Positions 1 through 6,151 of a stretch of 26,691 nt of DNA are shown one piece after another (the stretch's first letter is position 1; every line of letters starts with the position of its first letter). This DNA is from Alteribacillus sp041949975 (GTDB taxonomy: Bacteria > Bacillota > Bacilli > Bacillales > Marinococcaceae). The notes below the pieces were generated by a model. It was not told the DNA's origin, ran no database searches, and saw nothing but the letters and a program-made list of their open reading frames with translations. Position numbers and translations under genes: made by a program. The stretch is taken from positions 1 to 26,691 of the forward strand of contig NZ_JBHFQG010000041.1 in NCBI RefSeq assembly GCF_041949975.1, read 5' to 3'.

Positions 1-345
1 ACCACTTAGAATAAACAATTTATGATGAAAATGATCGCTTGTAATACAATCCATCATTTTTCTCCTGGTGACAGCTTCGCTGGAATTATCCAGAGATTAA
101 CTCCTTACGACAAATAATCCTGAAAATAATACGCCATTTATCACTAAAGTTCACAATAATATCCAAATCCACTTTTTAATTTAAAACAATCCTCATATTG
201 TTCTTGAACTTATTATTGCTTCATTCTATAACTTTTGGTCTGTTGGCATAACAAGTGCCGCCATAATATAAATTAATCAAGTTATACCGCCAATAAAAAA
301 TCCAGATAATACAGTTTGAATACGGAGTACACTGACATCAATACA
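1..345 (-). pseudogene. Decayed membrane-protein-like ORF remnant
   Basis: One minus-strand frame reads through most of this stretch with several stop codons. It contains hydrophobic, protein-like pieces such as TVLSGFFIGGIT, LIYIMAALVMPTDQKL and INGVLFSGLFVV. The same frame continues to the left edge as MMDCITSDHFHHKLFILSG. A good AGGAG site precedes that ATG at about 57, so a short restart running out of the window is also possible. I do not recognise the family. The repeated stops suggest a degraded gene. A small hairpin (CAGC/GCTG, about 71-81) sits just upstream of the restart. Confidence 0.3.
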
Positions 346-741
346 CCTGATAAGTGTTTTTTTCACGACTTATATATTTTTTTCAAATCTTCCCCCTCCA
401 ACTTCAATTAACTTCAACTAAAAAGCTAGCCCCTTCTTTTCTTCTTCTAAGCTTATTCACTTAACATTCTTGGCTATTTTGTTAGAAGGAAAGTGGTTCA
501 TTGAACATTTGGTGAATTGATGTAGGAAATGGGAGGTAAGTTTAATTAATTGAAAATTAATGAAGTTACAATTCTTAATATTGACTATTATCTTAATTGT
601 TTTCATTTAACTGTTCATAAAAACTGTTAAGTTTATCTATTATGTTTAAGTTTTACTGATGTTCTATTTTGTTAAATATTAGGTGAATTTACAGTTACAA
701 ATGGTATATGTATATATTGAATATTTATATGGTTTGGCAAT
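346..741. other. AT-rich non-coding stretch
   Basis: No convincing gene on either strand. The only structured content I see is a 55-60 bp segment at 591-650 that resembles part of the parB-like gene. It is listed separately. Confidence 0.5.
591..650 (-). repeat. Diverged copy A of the parB linker segment
   Basis: This segment matches 1134-1190, inside the parB-like gene, over about 55 bp with roughly eight substitutions and one indel. Read on the minus strand it gives NIIDKLNSFYEQLNENN then stop, against NVIDKHNSFSEQSKENN in the gene. Stop codons flank the short reading frame on both sides. A third copy lies at 5010-5107. It is either a decayed gene fragment or a conserved DNA element such as a partition site. 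Confidence 0.6.
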
Positions 742-775
742 AAAAAACCTGAGTAAAAAAACTCAGGATATTTTT
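742..775 (-). terminator. Terminator of the partition operon
   Basis: CCTGAGT (748-754) and ACTCAGG (761-767) form a 7-bp stem with an A/T loop. On the minus strand it is followed by a run of T, just past the stop codon of the parB-like gene. An A/T tract on the other side means it could work in both directions. Confidence 0.8.
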
Positions 776-776
776 A

Positions 777-1364
777 TTATTCGTTTTTTTTCACTTCATC
801 TAAAAAGTTTTCCAATGCATAATTAATTGCTTTTGTTTTGAACCCTTTTGGCTGTTTTTTAGCCATCTTATTAAACTCTCTTAAGAGATCTTTACGTATT
901 AAAAACGTGTCTCGTTGATGCGTGTCTTCTACTCTCTTTTTCTTTTTTTCTTGTTCGATCATCCCCCAAAAACCTGAGTCAGCGGAGTTATATTCAGATT
1001 CTATGTTCCTGTCCCCTAAATTGTTTTCTTGTTCAGTTTCAAGTTTATTTTTAACTGAAACTTCATTTTTATCCATAAAACTATTTTTTTTACTAGAAGC
1101 GCTTATGTTTTCTGATTCATTATTAAGCTTACTTAAATTGTTTTCTTTTGACTGTTCAGAAAAACTGTTATGTTTATCTATTACGTTTTCTTGTTCAGGT
1201 TCTGTTTTATCTTTTTCTGTTATAGTTGATATATCAAATTCATTGTTATCTTTCACGTTTTCTCCAAAGAAGGCATGAGCAGGGCTTGGACGCTTATTGC
1301 CAGATTGGAAAGCATCTTTAATTTTTTCTTTACCTTTTTCAGACGTTTGTTTTCGCGCCGACAT
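777..1364 (-). CDS. ParB-like centromere-binding partner of ParA (ribbon-helix-helix C-terminus)
   Basis: This 195-aa protein is probably the DNA-binding adaptor of the plasmid partition system. The N-terminal two thirds are a low-complexity, charged, Asn/Glu/Lys-rich region (about residues 35-130). The last 45 residues, from about THQRDTFLIRKDLLREF to the end, look like a ribbon-helix-helix fold: a short strand followed by two helices, with the pattern KTKAINYALENFL. The gene starts inside the 3' end of parA (26-nt overlap), with AAGGAGT about 10 nt before the ATG, so the two are probably translationally coupled. A terminator follows directly. The linker holds internal repeats (EPEQEN and ETEQEN) and the segment found again at 591-650 and 5010-5107. 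The role rests on position beside parA and the C-terminal pattern, as the sequence is not close to a family I know by name. Confidence 0.75.
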   Translation of the reverse strand: MSARKQTSEKGKEKIKDAFQSGNKRPSPAHAFFGENVKDNNEFDISTITEKDKTEPEQENVIDKHNSFSEQSKENNLSKLNNESENISASSKKNSFMDKNEVSVKNKLETEQENNLGDRNIESEYNSADSGFWGMIEQEKKKKRVEDTHQRDTFLIRKDLLREFNKMAKKQPKGFKTKAINYALENFLDEVKKNE

Positions 1365-2121
1365 TTTCTTTCAACTCCTTTATAAATGAAGAGTGGTATT
1401 TAAACGCTGACTTTGCCTCAGGATTATTCCAAAGTCCATAAATAGGGAGCCTCCCAGTTTTTGCACGACGGTGAATAATGGTTTTAAACACATGGTCTGG
1501 GTAACTATCTCCTATTAATTCAATCATTGCCTTCGAATCGCTGCGTTTTGCATCAGCTAGGGTACGTAGGATACCCGCAATCTCTAGTTCGCTATTAATA
1601 TTTTCTTTCGCTGCAGCGATAGTGTCCCAAAAACGAGGAACAGCTGAATAACAAAACTTGCTGGTCTCAAACAAAATCACTACATGTGTAGAAGCCCCCA
1701 GTGCATTAATTGTTTGCTCTGATAGAGCAGGGGGAGTATCAATAATGATGAAATCATAGAAGTCTCTTATAGGGTCTAATGCCTTTCTTAGTGCAAGAGA
1801 AGGGTTTCCGTTATACTCTCTAAATAGAAATTGAGCAATTGTTGCTAGGTAGTCATCTGCAGGAAGTAGATGGAGGTTCTCATCAACCACTTTAATGTAT
1901 GGTCTTGCATCCCCGTCTTTAATAGCTTCTAAAACAGTTTCATTTTCAAAAACTGCTAGGTCGTCATATCCTGATAAAAACTGTGTGAAATTCCCTTGCG
2001 AGTCCATGTCTACGCCTAATACTTTATAATTTTCTCTTGCTAACAAAAATGCGGTGATACCAGAAGTCATGGTCTTTCCGACTCCACCCTTTTGGATACC
2101 AAATGTAACCACCTTTGCCAT
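1339..2121 (-). CDS. parA: ParA-type partition ATPase
   Basis: This is a Walker-type ATPase of the ParA/Soj/MinD superfamily that drives plasmid segregation on the nucleoid. From the chosen start the protein is 260 aa. It begins MAKVVTFGIQ followed by the deviant Walker A KGGVGKT (residues 11-17). Next comes the A' motif VLGVDMDSQGN and the Walker B-like FIIIDTPPALSEQ. An in-frame ATG lies 18 nt upstream, at 2139. I prefer the start at 2121 because GGAGGT lies 8 nt before it, inside the longer reading. There is no N-terminal HTH, so this is the short (type Ib-like) form, which usually pairs with a small RHH partner, as here. The next gene overlaps its 3' end. A perfect palindrome at 2177-2207 is a candidate operator. 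Confidence 0.93.
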   Translation of the reverse strand: MAKVVTFGIQKGGVGKTMTSGITAFLLARENYKVLGVDMDSQGNFTQFLSGYDDLAVFENETVLEAIKDGDARPYIKVVDENLHLLPADDYLATIAQFLFREYNGNPSLALRKALDPIRDFYDFIIIDTPPALSEQTINALGASTHVVILFETSKFCYSAVPRFWDTIAAAKENINSELEIAGILRTLADAKRSDSKAMIELIGDSYPDHVFKTIIHRRAKTGRLPIYGLWNNPEAKSAFKYHSSFIKELKENVGAKTNV

Positions 2122-2176
2122 AGGCTTCACCTCCATCATAAATGTACCACATAAATTATTTACTGAACATATAAAC

Positions 2177-2207
2177 GTAACAGAAAATTATTATGATTTT
2201 CTGTTAC
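2177..2207. promoter_or_regulatory. Palindrome upstream of parA, candidate autoregulatory operator
   Basis: GTAACAGAAAAT (2177-2188) and its perfect complement (2196-2207) are separated by 7 bp, 56 bp before the parA start. TAAACGTAACAG at its left edge also occurs in the parB-like fragment at 5010-5107. Partition operons are usually repressed by the RHH partner binding upstream repeats, so an operator or partition site is likely. A hairpin role in RNA is less likely, since no T-run follows. Confidence 0.5.
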
Positions 2208-2429
2208 AAGAATTGATTAAAGTTTAATATGAAGTTTTAATAAAATGTACTAATTAAACGTAAAATATTAACATTTACTTAAACAAAAAGTGTTACATGA
2301 AACTTAATAGAAAAATGTAATAGTTTTTATTTTTTCAAATCATATGTTTTACTTCTATTTACAATTAAGTTCACTCTTTTGTAAAATGACGTACGATAGT
2401 TTGTGTAAATAATTTGAGATAAAAAAAGA
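2208..2429. other. AT-rich region upstream of the partition operon
   Basis: No gene seen. Scattered TGTTAC/GTAACA words (for example 2291-2296) resemble the arms of the palindrome. The stretch may belong to the promoter and centromere region, but I cannot define repeats with confidence. Confidence 0.35.
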
Positions 2430-2600
2430 GGTAGGGTACCCTCAGCATAAATGACCAAATCTATATGCCGTAAGAGCTCGACATTCGTAGGATTAAAATC
2501 GTTGATTAAGTCCTTCAGGACTCATAAAAATTCCCGTTGAAGATTCTAAACAACTACATAGCTAGCTTTCTTCCATTTCAGCCAAACCTATACCTCCTTC
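2430..2600 (-). pseudogene. IS4-family transposase remnant
   Basis: On the minus strand a broken frame reads CLESSTGIFMSPEGLNQRF, then after a one-base shift NPTNVELLRHIDLVIYAEG. The pattern SPEGLNQRFN...V.LL is typical of the N-terminal part of IS4-family transposases from Gram-positive bacteria. A TAG stop lies just upstream in the same frame and the rest of the gene is missing, so this is a relic. A short stem (GAGG/CCTC) with a T-run on the minus strand lies at about 2421-2440. Confidence 0.55.
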
Positions 2601-2619
2601 AAGGGTCTTATTTTACCAC

Positions 2620-2832
2620 TCAATAAGCATCTAAAAATCCCAACCTATTGTATAAATTATTATTTTCCATGTACATAGATAACAGTCCACTAGAAACATG
2701 CCTAATCTCACCATATCCCACCATTTCCGTTCCTTCCTCTAATTTCACTTCCTTTTTAACTGTGCCTTTTCTTTTCGGTCTATCTGTCGGGTAAACGTAA
2801 ATATTCAATAAATACTTATAAATAAAAAGCAC
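2620..2832 (-). CDS. Short uncharacterised ORF (70 aa)
   Basis: An open frame starting with GTG, with no good ribosome site. The hydrophobic first 14 residues look like an accidental extension. The part from YPTDRPKRKGTVKKE on looks more protein-like and ends LYNRLGFLDAY. I do not recognise it. It may be a gene fragment, since it sits next to a decayed transposase. Confidence 0.25.
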   Translation of the reverse strand: MLFIYKYLLNIYVYPTDRPKRKGTVKKEVKLEEGTEMVGYGEIRHVSSGLLSMYMENNNLYNRLGFLDAY

Positions 2833-2892
2833 AGTTAAAAACTGTAAAAGAAAAGAAGCGGAAATGCAAGGGAAAAGGGGAGGAAATGTATG

Positions 2893-2917
2893 TTGCTATT
2901 GGACTGTATGGTATAAT
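2893..2917 (+). promoter_or_regulatory. Possible promoter of the winged-helix gene
   Basis: TATAAT at 2912-2917 with an extended -10 TGG just before it. The -35 region is weak. It lies about 100 bp before the ATG of the following gene. Confidence 0.35.
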
Positions 2918-3015
2918 CATTAATAGAAGAATAAAAAATGAATGCAAAGATATGGTTGATGCTTGAGAAAGGTATCGTTTTTAACAAATGGAAGAAGTAG
3001 AAAGGGAGGATGCTA

Positions 3016-3756
3016 ATGGCAACAGATCCAGGGTTATCCCAAAAACGAATTACACAATTGATTATGAGCAAAACAGCTTATTTTACTCACCGAAGCAGCA
3101 CCGAGATGTTACAAACTGTCCTCACTATATTAAAACGCCGACAGCCCAATGAACGATACATCATGACCACCCTAACTCAGATGCTCCGAGCGAAATACTT
3201 GTATCAAACCTTTCGAGAATGGAACACGCCGTATTACTCCTTGACTGATGAAGGAAGATCCCTGTATAAGAAAGAAAAGAAAAAGATTCCTTCTCGTCTT
3301 CGAGCGGTCCAAAAGGTCGCCCAAACCATACTGTATGACATTACCAAAGATGGTGAAAAACCTTCTTCTCTTCAAGTGCTTCCTTCGGGGGATCGTACGT
3401 TTTTTAGCACCATTGTTTCTGCTCAAGACATCTTTCGTTATTATGTGCTACGTGAAGCCATGAAGGAGCCGAACCTTGTCATGGCAACCATACAGAAAAG
3501 TATTGAAGAACAATTTGGCTGGAAACCTTCAAAGTCATATATTCACCAGCTCGCTTTAAAAATGGAAGAAGATGAGACCTGCGGGCCTTTACTGAAAGGG
3601 AAGTGGACAGATTCTCGTATTCGTCATAAACGCTATTGGCATATAACCAAAGCAGGGCATGACTTTTTCCCTCGGCTTGAACAGGATACGGCAGAACAGG
3701 TTCGCCAAACGTATTATTATCTTCAGGACATTCTTTCTTTTATAGAAAAAGGGTAG
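3016..3756 (+). CDS. Winged-helix DNA-binding protein of unknown role
   Basis: The protein has 246 aa from the ATG at 3016. I chose this over the ATG at 3010 because GGGAGG ends 6 nt before 3016 and directly abuts 3010. Two segments have the look of PadR-like winged helices: residues about 20-75, ending YYSLTDEGRSLYKKEKK, and about 165-225, ending YWHITKAGHDFFPRLEQ. Both share the pattern aromatic-x-[LI]-T-x-x-G typical of the wing of such domains. The basic linker between them is consistent with nucleic-acid binding. A degraded ssb gene starts 14 nt downstream, with its ribosome site over this stop codon, so the pair was probably an operon for plasmid replication or repair. I do not recognise an exact family. 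Confidence 0.6.
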   Translation: MATDPGLSQKRITQLIMSKTAYFTHRSSTEMLQTVLTILKRRQPNERYIMTTLTQMLRAKYLYQTFREWNTPYYSLTDEGRSLYKKEKKKIPSRLRAVQKVAQTILYDITKDGEKPSSLQVLPSGDRTFFSTIVSAQDIFRYYVLREAMKEPNLVMATIQKSIEEQFGWKPSKSYIHQLALKMEEDETCGPLLKGKWTDSRIRHKRYWHITKAGHDFFPRLEQDTAEQVRQTYYYLQDILSFIEKG

Positions 3757-3769
3757 AGGAGACAAAGCA

Positions 3770-4253
3770 ATGGATCTAAACCGAGCGGTGGTACATGGCA
3801 GACTGACGACGAACCCTTCCTTACACTACACGGATAGGGGGATTGCTGTTACTCGCTTCCCTATTGCTTGTGAACGTAAATTTCTTGGACGTGATGGGGA
3901 AAAGCAAGTAGATTGAATGTGCCATTACTGGTAGACTTCAATCCCGCGTTCGTTCGGGCTATAACATCAATACCTATGAAGTTATGGCTCAAGACGTTGT
4001 ATTTGGCCAAAACCAGAGGGGGCTTTCAAAAGACCTCAATCTTTTGGTTATCGGTACGTTAGACATTATGGGAGCAAAAAGGGACGGAATTGGTACAGCA
4101 CCTTTAAAAAAACAGAATGGGATACCAACAAACTTGAAGTATGCGATCCGTACTGCTTCCCAGGATGCGTTAAGAGACGCCTGTGATTTATTTGGAATGG
4201 GATGGAAGAACTTAAAGCATGCAAAAAAATCGTATCAATCTTTACTTCTGTGA
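3770..4253 (+). pseudogene. ssb remnant fused to a Rad52-like annealing protein remnant
   Basis: The first frame reads MDLNRAVVHGRLTTNPSL, an SSB N-terminus (compare MLNRVVLVGRLTxDPxL), and stops at 3916 with a TGA after about 48 codons. A second frame continues from 3912 with the central SSB part (IECAITGRLQSRVRSGYNIN, then TYEVMAQDVVF). It then passes straight into a Rad52/22-like segment (RDGIGTA and SQDALRDACDLFGMGWKNL), which resembles the conserved ALxxAxxLFGxGxxLY of those single-strand annealing proteins. A small deletion broke the SSB frame. A larger deletion probably joined the two genes, because the SSB C-terminal tail and the start of the annealing protein are both missing. AGAGGAG precedes the first ATG. 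Confidence 0.7.
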
Positions 4254-4494
4254 AAATTGTGTGCCAGCTCATTTGAGGAAATAAGAAAAGATTTATAATA
4301 TAGCTTTCGAGAATACGGAAGCGTCATTGAAGAATTAAAAAAATGGGGGCAACAACTAAATTAAAAGAAAATCCTCTATATCAAAGACAATTTTTTATTA
4401 AAAAAGGAAAAGTATGCTAGAATGATAGATAAACAATAGCAAAAATGCAAGATGGGCGGTTGAGCCTCCTCATTGTCATTAAGGCAATGGAGAA
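4254..4494 (+). other. Relic coding piece and toxin leader
   Basis: A frame at about 4307-4363 ends YGSVIEELKKWGQQLN then stop. It looks like the C-terminal tail of a lost protein. The rest is the leader of the small toxin gene. It includes a short stem (CATTG/CAATG) about 30 nt before the toxin start that may mask its ribosome site. Confidence 0.35.
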
Positions 4495-4510
4495 AGGGGG
4501 TGAAGCCGAA

Positions 4511-4609
4511 GTGATTACAACAGATGTGGCAAACGTGATACTAGGTTTTGGAACACTGCTTCTGACGTTGATTATGGTTGTGATCATGATTATAAACCTA
4601 AAAAAGTAA
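4511..4609 (+). CDS. Putative holin-like type I toxin (32 aa)
   Basis: A tiny membrane peptide starting with GTG: MITTDVANVILGFGTLLLTL, then a hydrophobic stretch ending INLKK. It has one transmembrane helix with a lysine tail, the layout of the Gram-positive holin-like toxin family (related to TxpA/BsrG-type toxins), which damages the membrane when not silenced by an antisense RNA. GGGGG ends about 10 nt before the start. A strong terminator lies at 4693-4722. An antisense RNA (4600-4738) overlaps the 3' end of its message. It lies outside the large transposon and probably serves plasmid maintenance. The same architecture is repeated at 7107. Confidence 0.65.
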   Translation: MITTDVANVILGFGTLLLTLIMVVIMIINLKK

Positions 4610-4738
4610 ACCCATCCTTGCGTTTTGGCAGAACCAGGATGGATTTACTCCGTCTTTAGCCAACCGTTCTTCATGCGGTTGCTATTGTTTTGGCCAGTGC
4701 GTGGCAGCGCGCTGGCTTTTTTATATTGGCTTATTCTT
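4600..4738 (-). ncRNA. Antisense RNA, antitoxin of the type I module
   Basis: A minus-strand promoter (-35 TTTACG, 17 bp, -10 TATGAT at 4750-4745) should start an RNA near 4738. It would end at a hairpin made by GTAAACCCATCCT (4606-4618) and its partner at 4636-4648 (one mismatch), followed on this strand by a T-run at 4605-4600 inside the toxin gene. This gives an RNA of about 140 nt complementary to the 3' part of the toxin message, as in TxpA/RatA. Transcription itself is inferred. Confidence 0.55.
4693..4722 (+). terminator. Terminator of the toxin message
   Basis: GCCAGTGCG (4693-4701) pairs with CGCGCTGGC (4708-4716), one wobble pair, followed by six T. Confidence 0.85.
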
Positions 4739-4744
4739 ATTCAT

Positions 4745-4773
4745 ATCATACAACATTAAGAAGTATTCGTAAA
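4745..4773 (-). promoter_or_regulatory. Promoter of the antisense RNA
   Basis: On the minus strand, TTTACG (4773-4768) and TATGAT (4750-4745) are spaced 17 bp apart and point at the toxin gene. Confidence 0.5.
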
Positions 4774-5009
4774 TATTCAGGTAAATTAAGAATAAATTGT
4801 TTTTCTTATAAATATCTTTCCACTTTTCAGTCCTTTTAAAACACTGTATTCTTGAATAAGATGTATTTTTGTCGCGTAATTCAGATATTTCATGATGTAA
4901 AGTATAAGGTAAATAATTATAAGAAGAGTGCAGAGTATTTTATAAGTTCGGACTCATACCTTATTTGCAACAGATGTAAAAGGTAATAAGAAAATCTAAA
5001 GAGTTATAG
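4774..5009. other. Non-coding AT-rich stretch
   Basis: I see no gene and no strong repeat between the toxin-antitoxin module and the parB-like fragment. Confidence 0.4.
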
Positions 5010-5107
5010 GCCACAGAAAAACTGAAAACTAAAACAGATCCGGGGAAAGAAAAAGTAATAGGTAAACGTAACAGTTTTTCTGAATAGTTAAAAGAAAACC
5101 ATTCATG
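5010..5107 (+). pseudogene. Decayed fragment of a parB-like gene (copy C)
   Basis: Read on the plus strand this gives ATEKLKTKTDPGKEKVIGKR, then NSFSE, a stop, and LKENHS. It lines up with ITEKDKTEPEQENVIDKH, NSFSEQSKENN of the parB-like gene at 777-1364. The DNA match is about 50 bp with roughly eight changes. All the differences I could check change the amino acid, so this is either a dead fragment or a constrained DNA site. It lies in inverted orientation to the intact gene, 12 bp outside the left target repeat of the big transposon. Confidence 0.6.
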
Positions 5108-5118
5108 TAATCAAAATA

Positions 5119-5123
5119 ATGAA
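5119..5123. repeat. Left target-site duplication ATGAA
   Basis: The 5 bp directly outside the left 38-bp inverted repeat match exactly the 5 bp outside the right one. A 5-bp duplication is the Tn3-family hallmark. Confidence 0.9.
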
Positions 5124-5161
5124 GGGATACCGCCAGCAAAACGCGGATTTACAACGTTAAG
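5124..5161 (+). repeat. Left 38-bp terminal inverted repeat
   Basis: Begins GGGATACCGCCAGC and ends ACAACGTTAAG. Outer end on the left. It matches the complement of 17992-18029 at 36 of 38 positions. The shape GGGG...GCGGATTTACAACG.TAAG is that of Tn1546-type Tn3 ends. Confidence 0.93.
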
Positions 5162-5262
5162 AAATTGTATTAATCACAAAAGAATATGAAGTATAACAAA
5201 ATGGTTGTTGTTGTCTTGTTTTTTTGGTGAAAAGATATCATGTTCCCTCCCCCCCAGGCGTA

Positions 5263-5295
5263 TGATGTAGTGAAGCAGAGTTGCAGTGATGTAGT
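5263..5295. promoter_or_regulatory. Direct repeats TGATGTAGT upstream of the RHH gene
   Basis: TGATGTAGT occurs at 5263-5271 and 5287-5295, 24 bp apart, just before the small RHH gene. RHH proteins often bind short direct repeats before their own gene, so an autoregulatory operator is plausible. Runs of C (about 5249-5256) and G (5308-5313) on either side could also pair in the RNA and mask the ribosome site. Confidence 0.35.
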
Positions 5296-5321
5296 TTCAA
5301 ACTTTTTGGGGGGCGGTTATT

Positions 5322-5573
5322 TTGGCAGCAGGGAGAGGTCTTGGAGGGAAGAGATGCATTCGAAAGTCGGTCAGTTTAACGAACGACCAAGATAAAAAAT
5401 CCAAACTTTTGGCGATCAGCTGTGATATGTCTCAAGCAGAGCTGTTATCATTAATGATTAAAATATCTTTAGATAGTCCTAATCTTATTAATGTGCTGCA
5501 GGACAGGTATAACAAAAACGAAAAGTTCAAAGTGTTTCCTGGACATGTCAATGGGAAAGTGGAATTTTTTTAA
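5322..5573 (+). CDS. Small ribbon-helix-helix-like protein
   Basis: An 83-aa protein starting with TTG, with six G 8 nt upstream as the ribosome site. Residues 14-55 (RKSVSLTNDQDKKSKLLA, then DMSQAELLSLMIKISL) fit a strand-helix-helix pattern of RHH/CopG-like DNA-binding proteins. Such proteins act as plasmid copy-number or partition adaptors or as antitoxins. It is the first gene inside the left transposon end and converges on the next gene with a 4-nt overlap of the stops. No toxin partner is evident. The function is inferred from the fold pattern only. Confidence 0.6.
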   Translation: MAAGRGLGGKRCIRKSVSLTNDQDKKSKLLAISCDMSQAELLSLMIKISLDSPNLINVLQDRYNKNEKFKVFPGHVNGKVEFF

Positions 5574-5704
5574 CCTAACGATCGTTTCGCATCATTAGCA
5601 AATTTACGGTCCAATCGCCAACACATTGTACAAGTATTAAAACGTTTCTTTGCTTTATTTTGATGCTTAGTTTTTATAGGTTCTTTACAAACTCGACATT
5701 TCAT
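5570..5704 (-). CDS. Small zinc-ribbon-like protein (44 aa)
   Basis: From the ATG at 5704 (AAGGAG 9 nt upstream) the protein is 44 aa: MKCRVCKEPIKTKHQNKAKK at the start, then FNTCTMCWRLDRKFANDAKR. Two CxxC pairs (residues 3/6 and 25/28) would bind one zinc ion, and the rest is strongly basic. A longer reading up to 5833 adds a hydrophobic N-terminus with no ribosome site, and I rejected it. The role is unknown. Small zinc ribbons of this type are common on Bacillus plasmids. Confidence 0.55.
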   Translation of the reverse strand: MKCRVCKEPIKTKHQNKAKKRFNTCTMCWRLDRKFANDAKRSLG

Positions 5705-5825
5705 TTGTGGTTTCTCCTTTTGTTTTTTTATGATCAGCATAGACAAAACGAAGAGATTACAAACGTTGAGAATGAAAAACAAATACGTAAAAAGTAGATT
5801 CAAAGAAGAAAAGGCAAAATGGACA

Positions 5826-5847
5826 GCAGGCATACGCCTGCTTTTTT
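5826..5847 (+). terminator. Hairpin with T-run
   Basis: GCAGGC (5826-5831), 4-nt loop, GCCTGC (5836-5841), then six T. No plus-strand gene ends close by, so it may end read-through or a lost transcript. Confidence 0.6.
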
Positions 5848-5900
5848 ATTAATTTTTTCCCTTTTGCATTCCGAATCGTATCACTCGCAAGCTCACTAAG

Positions 5901-5943
5901 AAAAAAGCAGGGTCGGGTCCCGTTTGCCCAACCTGCTTTTTTC
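5901..5943. terminator. Bidirectional terminator-like hairpin
   Basis: AGCAGG (5906-5911) pairs with CCTGCT (5932-5937), flanked by A6 and T6, with an inner CGGG/CCCG stem. Confidence 0.55.
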
Positions 5944-5953
5944 TAAGTTCACG

Positions 5954-6043
5954 AGCCAACTGGTCAAGGGGCAAAAAACTTTTTTCTTACAGACGCTGCG
6001 CAACAGAAAAAACTTTCTTGCGGAAACCCTTGACCAGTTGGCT
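5954..6043. repeat. 90-bp foldback with 17-bp perfect arms, leader of ardC
   Basis: AGCCAACTGGTCAAGGG (5954-5970) is perfectly complementary to 6027-6043. Directly inside, 5971-5987 pairs with 6005-6021 at 15 of 17 positions, leaving a short loop. Two smaller stems follow (CCAAA...TTTGG at about 6065-6096 and CATTCC/GGAATG at about 6100-6117) before the ribosome site of the ardC-like gene. It could be a regulatory leader, an origin or transfer site, or a remnant of a foldback element. Confidence 0.7.
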
Positions 6044-6151
6044 ATGCTCCTGATTCGTTCTCCATGCCAAAAGGGAAAAAATAATCCCCCTTTGGGGAAG
6101 TCATTCCTCTTCGGAATGAAAAAGGGAAAACCATTCAAAGGAGCGATTCAA

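Noticed and set aside
45..115. Riboswitch upstream of the left-edge reading frame
   Set aside because: The hairpins are short and match no riboswitch consensus I know. The reading frame looks decayed.
922..1278. 118-aa plus-strand frame
   Set aside because: It is the mirror of the low-complexity parB-like gene. It has a Ser/Leu/Phe-rich composition and no ribosome site.
3172..3463. Frames on both strands inside the winged-helix gene
   Set aside because: Shadow frames of a well-supported gene with its own ribosome site.
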